From positions 62,001-126,000 of the forward strand of contig PNAI01000027.1 in assembly GCA_003169835.1 (NCBI GenBank): a stretch of DNA of 64,000 bases, written 5' to 3'. The notes below the pieces were generated by a model. The model did no database searches. It saw only the letters and a list, made by a program, of their open reading frames with translations, and had not been told where the DNA came from. Both the position numbers and the translations under genes were made by a program. Source of the stretch: Hyphomicrobiales bacterium (GTDB lineage Bacteria > Pseudomonadota > Alphaproteobacteria > Rhizobiales > Xanthobacteraceae). Numbering within the stretch: position 1 is the first letter of the stretch; each line of letters opens with the position of its first letter. Below, one piece after another: positions 62,325 to 64,000 of this stretch.

Positions 62325-63116
62325 TCAGATGCCGGCGAACCAATTGAAGCCCTGCTTGTGCCAGAACGTGTCGGGGAAGGTGTTGGTCACCTCGATCGCC
62401 GTGATCCATTTCGCGTTCTTGAACCCGAGCTTGGTGCCCATGCGCAGGCGCAGCGGAAATCCGAACGGATCGGCGATGGTCTGCTTGGCGTATTTGGTCG
62501 CCAGGATCGTCTGCGGATGCAGCGCGGTCGCCATGTCGATGCTTTCGGTGTAGTCGTCGGCGCATTTGAATGCGATGTATTTGGCCGTCAGATCGGCGCC
62601 GATGCGCTCGAGGAATTTGCGCAGGCTCACGCCGGACCATTGTCCGATGTAATCCCAGCCTTCCACGCAGATGTGTTTGACGATCAACTCCTGTTCGGGC
62701 AATTCGTAGATCTGTTGCGCCGTCCAAGCGCGCTTGTCCGCGATGAGGCCGGCCAATTCCAGTTTCCAGGTTGCGCCGTCGAGCGGTTTGACGTCCTCGA
62801 CATCGTAATAAGCGTTGAAACGCGGGGGCTTTACGACCTGCGCTTCCGAATAGGTCGGCGCGAGATGGCCGGGCCGGAATATCGCCGCTTGCACGCGGTC
62901 GTTCCAATACGACACCGCCCGCAACACACTCTGCACGGAATCGGCCTCGCTGACGTCGCAGCCGGTCAGCATGGAGAGAGCGCCGAGGCTCACCGCGCCG
63001 CGCAGCACGTTGCGGCGGTTGATGTCGTCAACCAGCGACTGATTGGCTTTGAGCGCGCCCTGGTCGACCCCTTTCGCGGGGCGGAAAATGGACGAGGTGG
63101 GCGTTCTGATCGACAT
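62325..63116 (-). CDS. YedY/MsrP-like molybdopterin-dependent oxidoreductase
   Basis: A 263-residue sulfite-oxidase-fold enzyme like MsrP. The cofactor Cys is Cys150 in KHICVEGW, and the fold continues with DDYTESIDM and FPLRLRMGTKLGFK. The N-terminus carries a twin-arginine signal (INRRNVLRG, Arg34-Arg35) and a lipobox-like LTGC (Cys53), suggesting Tat export followed by lipid anchoring. Start ATG 63116. It lies 11 bases downstream of a cytochrome b gene that is a likely electron donor. Substrate could be a sulfoxide, as in MsrP, but is not shown. Confidence 0.85.
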   Translation of the reverse strand: MSIRTPTSSIFRPAKGVDQGALKANQSLVDDINRRNVLRGAVSLGALSMLTGCDVSEADSVQSVLRAVSYWNDRVQAAIFRPGHLAPTYSEAQVVKPPRFNAYYDVEDVKPLDGATWKLELAGLIADKRAWTAQQIYELPEQELIVKHICVEGWDYIGQWSGVSLRKFLERIGADLTAKYIAFKCADDYTESIDMATALHPQTILATKYAKQTIADPFGFPLRLRMGTKLGFKNAKWITAIEVTNTFPDTFWHKQGFNWFAGI

Positions 63117-63127
63117 ATTATGGCTGC

Positions 63128-63811
63128 CTAGTTGGTCGCTTTGATTTCGGTCGCATCGGTTGCGATAGATGGTCCGTCCTCGAGCTTCGGTCCACCAGTC
63201 AGCATGGCGAGCAGCGACTGCGGCACCAGCAGTGCCAGCGCTACATGCACAACCAGAAACAACACGAACGCCGTCATGCACAGGAAATGCACGAGGCGTG
63301 CGGTCTGAAAATCGTAGAACAATGCGGTCAGTTCGGAGAACTGCACCGGCTTCCAGATGGTAAGGCCGGACAGCACGGTGAGGATGCCGACCAGAATGAT
63401 GCCGAGATAGAGCATTTTCTGCACGGCGTTGTAATGCGTGAGATCGTCGTGCTTGAGACGAAATGTCAGAGCGTCGCCGACGGTCGCGATGATGTCGCGC
63501 ACCGAAAGGGGGAAAAGTTTTTGCTTAAACCGCCCGGAGAAAATGCCGTAGGTCAGATAGGCAATCCCGTTGAGCGCGAAAATCCACATGCCGAGGAAAT
63601 GCCATTGCAGGCCGTGCTGCGCCCATTTTCCGAGCGTGATCGCTTCCGGAAAATGTAGCCAGCCGAAGATCACTTCGTCGTTGTAAATCTTCCAGCCGCT
63701 GGTGATCATGATGAGCACCGCAACCGCGTTGGTCCAATGCATGATGCGCACAGGCAGCGGATGAAGGCGGCGCGGATGGCGAGCATTTGAATTGACGTCT
63801 GAGTTTGACAT
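63128..63811 (-). CDS. cytochrome b561-type membrane protein
   Basis: A 227-residue inner-membrane di-haem cytochrome b with four to five spans. Likely haem ligands are His in RIMHWTN, QHGLQWHF and VHFLCMTAFVLFLVVHVA. It belongs to the group that donates electrons to periplasmic molybdoenzymes (as with thiosulfate reductase and hydrogenase b subunits). It is transcribed just ahead of the YedY-like gene, so the pair forms a quinol-to-periplasm enzyme; it replaces the role of MsrQ but is not an MsrQ homologue by sequence. Confidence 0.85.
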   Translation of the reverse strand: MSNSDVNSNARHPRRLHPLPVRIMHWTNAVAVLIMITSGWKIYNDEVIFGWLHFPEAITLGKWAQHGLQWHFLGMWIFALNGIAYLTYGIFSGRFKQKLFPLSVRDIIATVGDALTFRLKHDDLTHYNAVQKMLYLGIILVGILTVLSGLTIWKPVQFSELTALFYDFQTARLVHFLCMTAFVLFLVVHVALALLVPQSLLAMLTGGPKLEDGPSIATDATEIKATN

Positions 63812-63940
63812 CTAGAGTATTCCGCAAATGTTGGAATCACGCGCTCACGCGAAGGCCGAACAGTACGTTTGCTCAGAACGCTTCGCAAGAAGGACTTCAC
63901 CACATATTCGCGTGAGAAACGTACACGGGGGAATCACGCA

Positions 63941-64000
63941 ATGCTGATGCAAGTCATCGCCATCGGCTTAGGCGCTCTGGTGAGCGGGGCCGCGCCGGGC
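63941..64000 (+). CDS. partial gene at right edge
   Basis: An ATG preceded by GGGGGAA at a proper distance opens a frame of 20 codons (MLMQVIAIGLGALVSGAAPG) that runs off the window. The hydrophobic start suggests a signal peptide or membrane protein. Nothing more can be said. Confidence 0.45.
   Translation, partial: MLMQVIAIGLGALVSGAAPG

Overview
The window looks like chromosome from a GC-rich alphaproteobacterium of the Hyphomicrobiales, probably near the Bradyrhizobium/Xanthobacteraceae side. The pointers are a PleC/DivJ/PdhS-type histidine kinase, a tRNA-His that lacks the usual G-1:C73 signature, a GATC-bearing intergenic palindrome of a kind I recall from Bradyrhizobiaceae, and many periplasmic binding proteins of the Bug/TctC class. 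I see no phage genes, transposase, rRNA, CRISPR or plasmid functions. It reads as metabolic and transport-rich chromosome.

Layout. 1-3.5 kb: amidohydrolase with a DUF427 gene, an RlpA-like lytic transglycosylase, an orphan Bug binding protein and tRNA-His. 4-8.8 kb: a large PAS histidine kinase, a cupin, an exported unknown, and two degraded copies of the kinase's 3' end. 8.8-11.8 kb: an envelope module of a His/Cys-rich small protein, a His-rich outer-membrane barrel and a cytochrome c'. 12-19.7 kb: alpha/beta hydrolase, Mpl-like Mur ligase, DUF1194 protein, ModA-like binding protein, a 3-oxoacid CoA-transferase pair and an AsmA protein. 19.7-28.6 kb, mostly minus strand: a polyamine-type ABC transporter without its binding protein, a response regulator, glpD-glpK, a GST and a protease-like protein that has lost two triad residues. 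28.7-37 kb: glutamine amidotransferase, another Bug protein, a nitroreductase (RutE-like), malonyl-CoA decarboxylase, a class III CoA-transferase and a complete TRAP transporter.

37-50.3 kb is the most distinctive part. It holds a fumarase/PcaB-type lyase, a coxG-M-L-S-ordered molybdenum hydroxylase, a fumarate-reductase-like flavoprotein coupled to a stand-alone SdhB-type [2Fe-2S] protein, a UbiD decarboxylase, an HpaB-type monooxygenase divergent from a MarR regulator with a clear inverted-repeat operator, a methyltransferase and an extradiol dioxygenase. With the TRAP transporter beside it, this looks like an uncharacterised aromatic or heteroaromatic degradation locus; the substrate cannot be read from sequence.

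50.3-64 kb: unknown exported proteins, an esterase, a GST, a TctC protein followed by a TctA-TctB fusion, an orphan pstS with an upstream three-unit Pho box, a LysR regulator divergent from a small secreted protein with three near-identical 16-residue repeats, a large polytopic membrane protein, a YedY-like molybdoenzyme with both a twin-arginine and a lipobox signal, its cytochrome b partner, and the first 20 codons of a gene that runs off the end.
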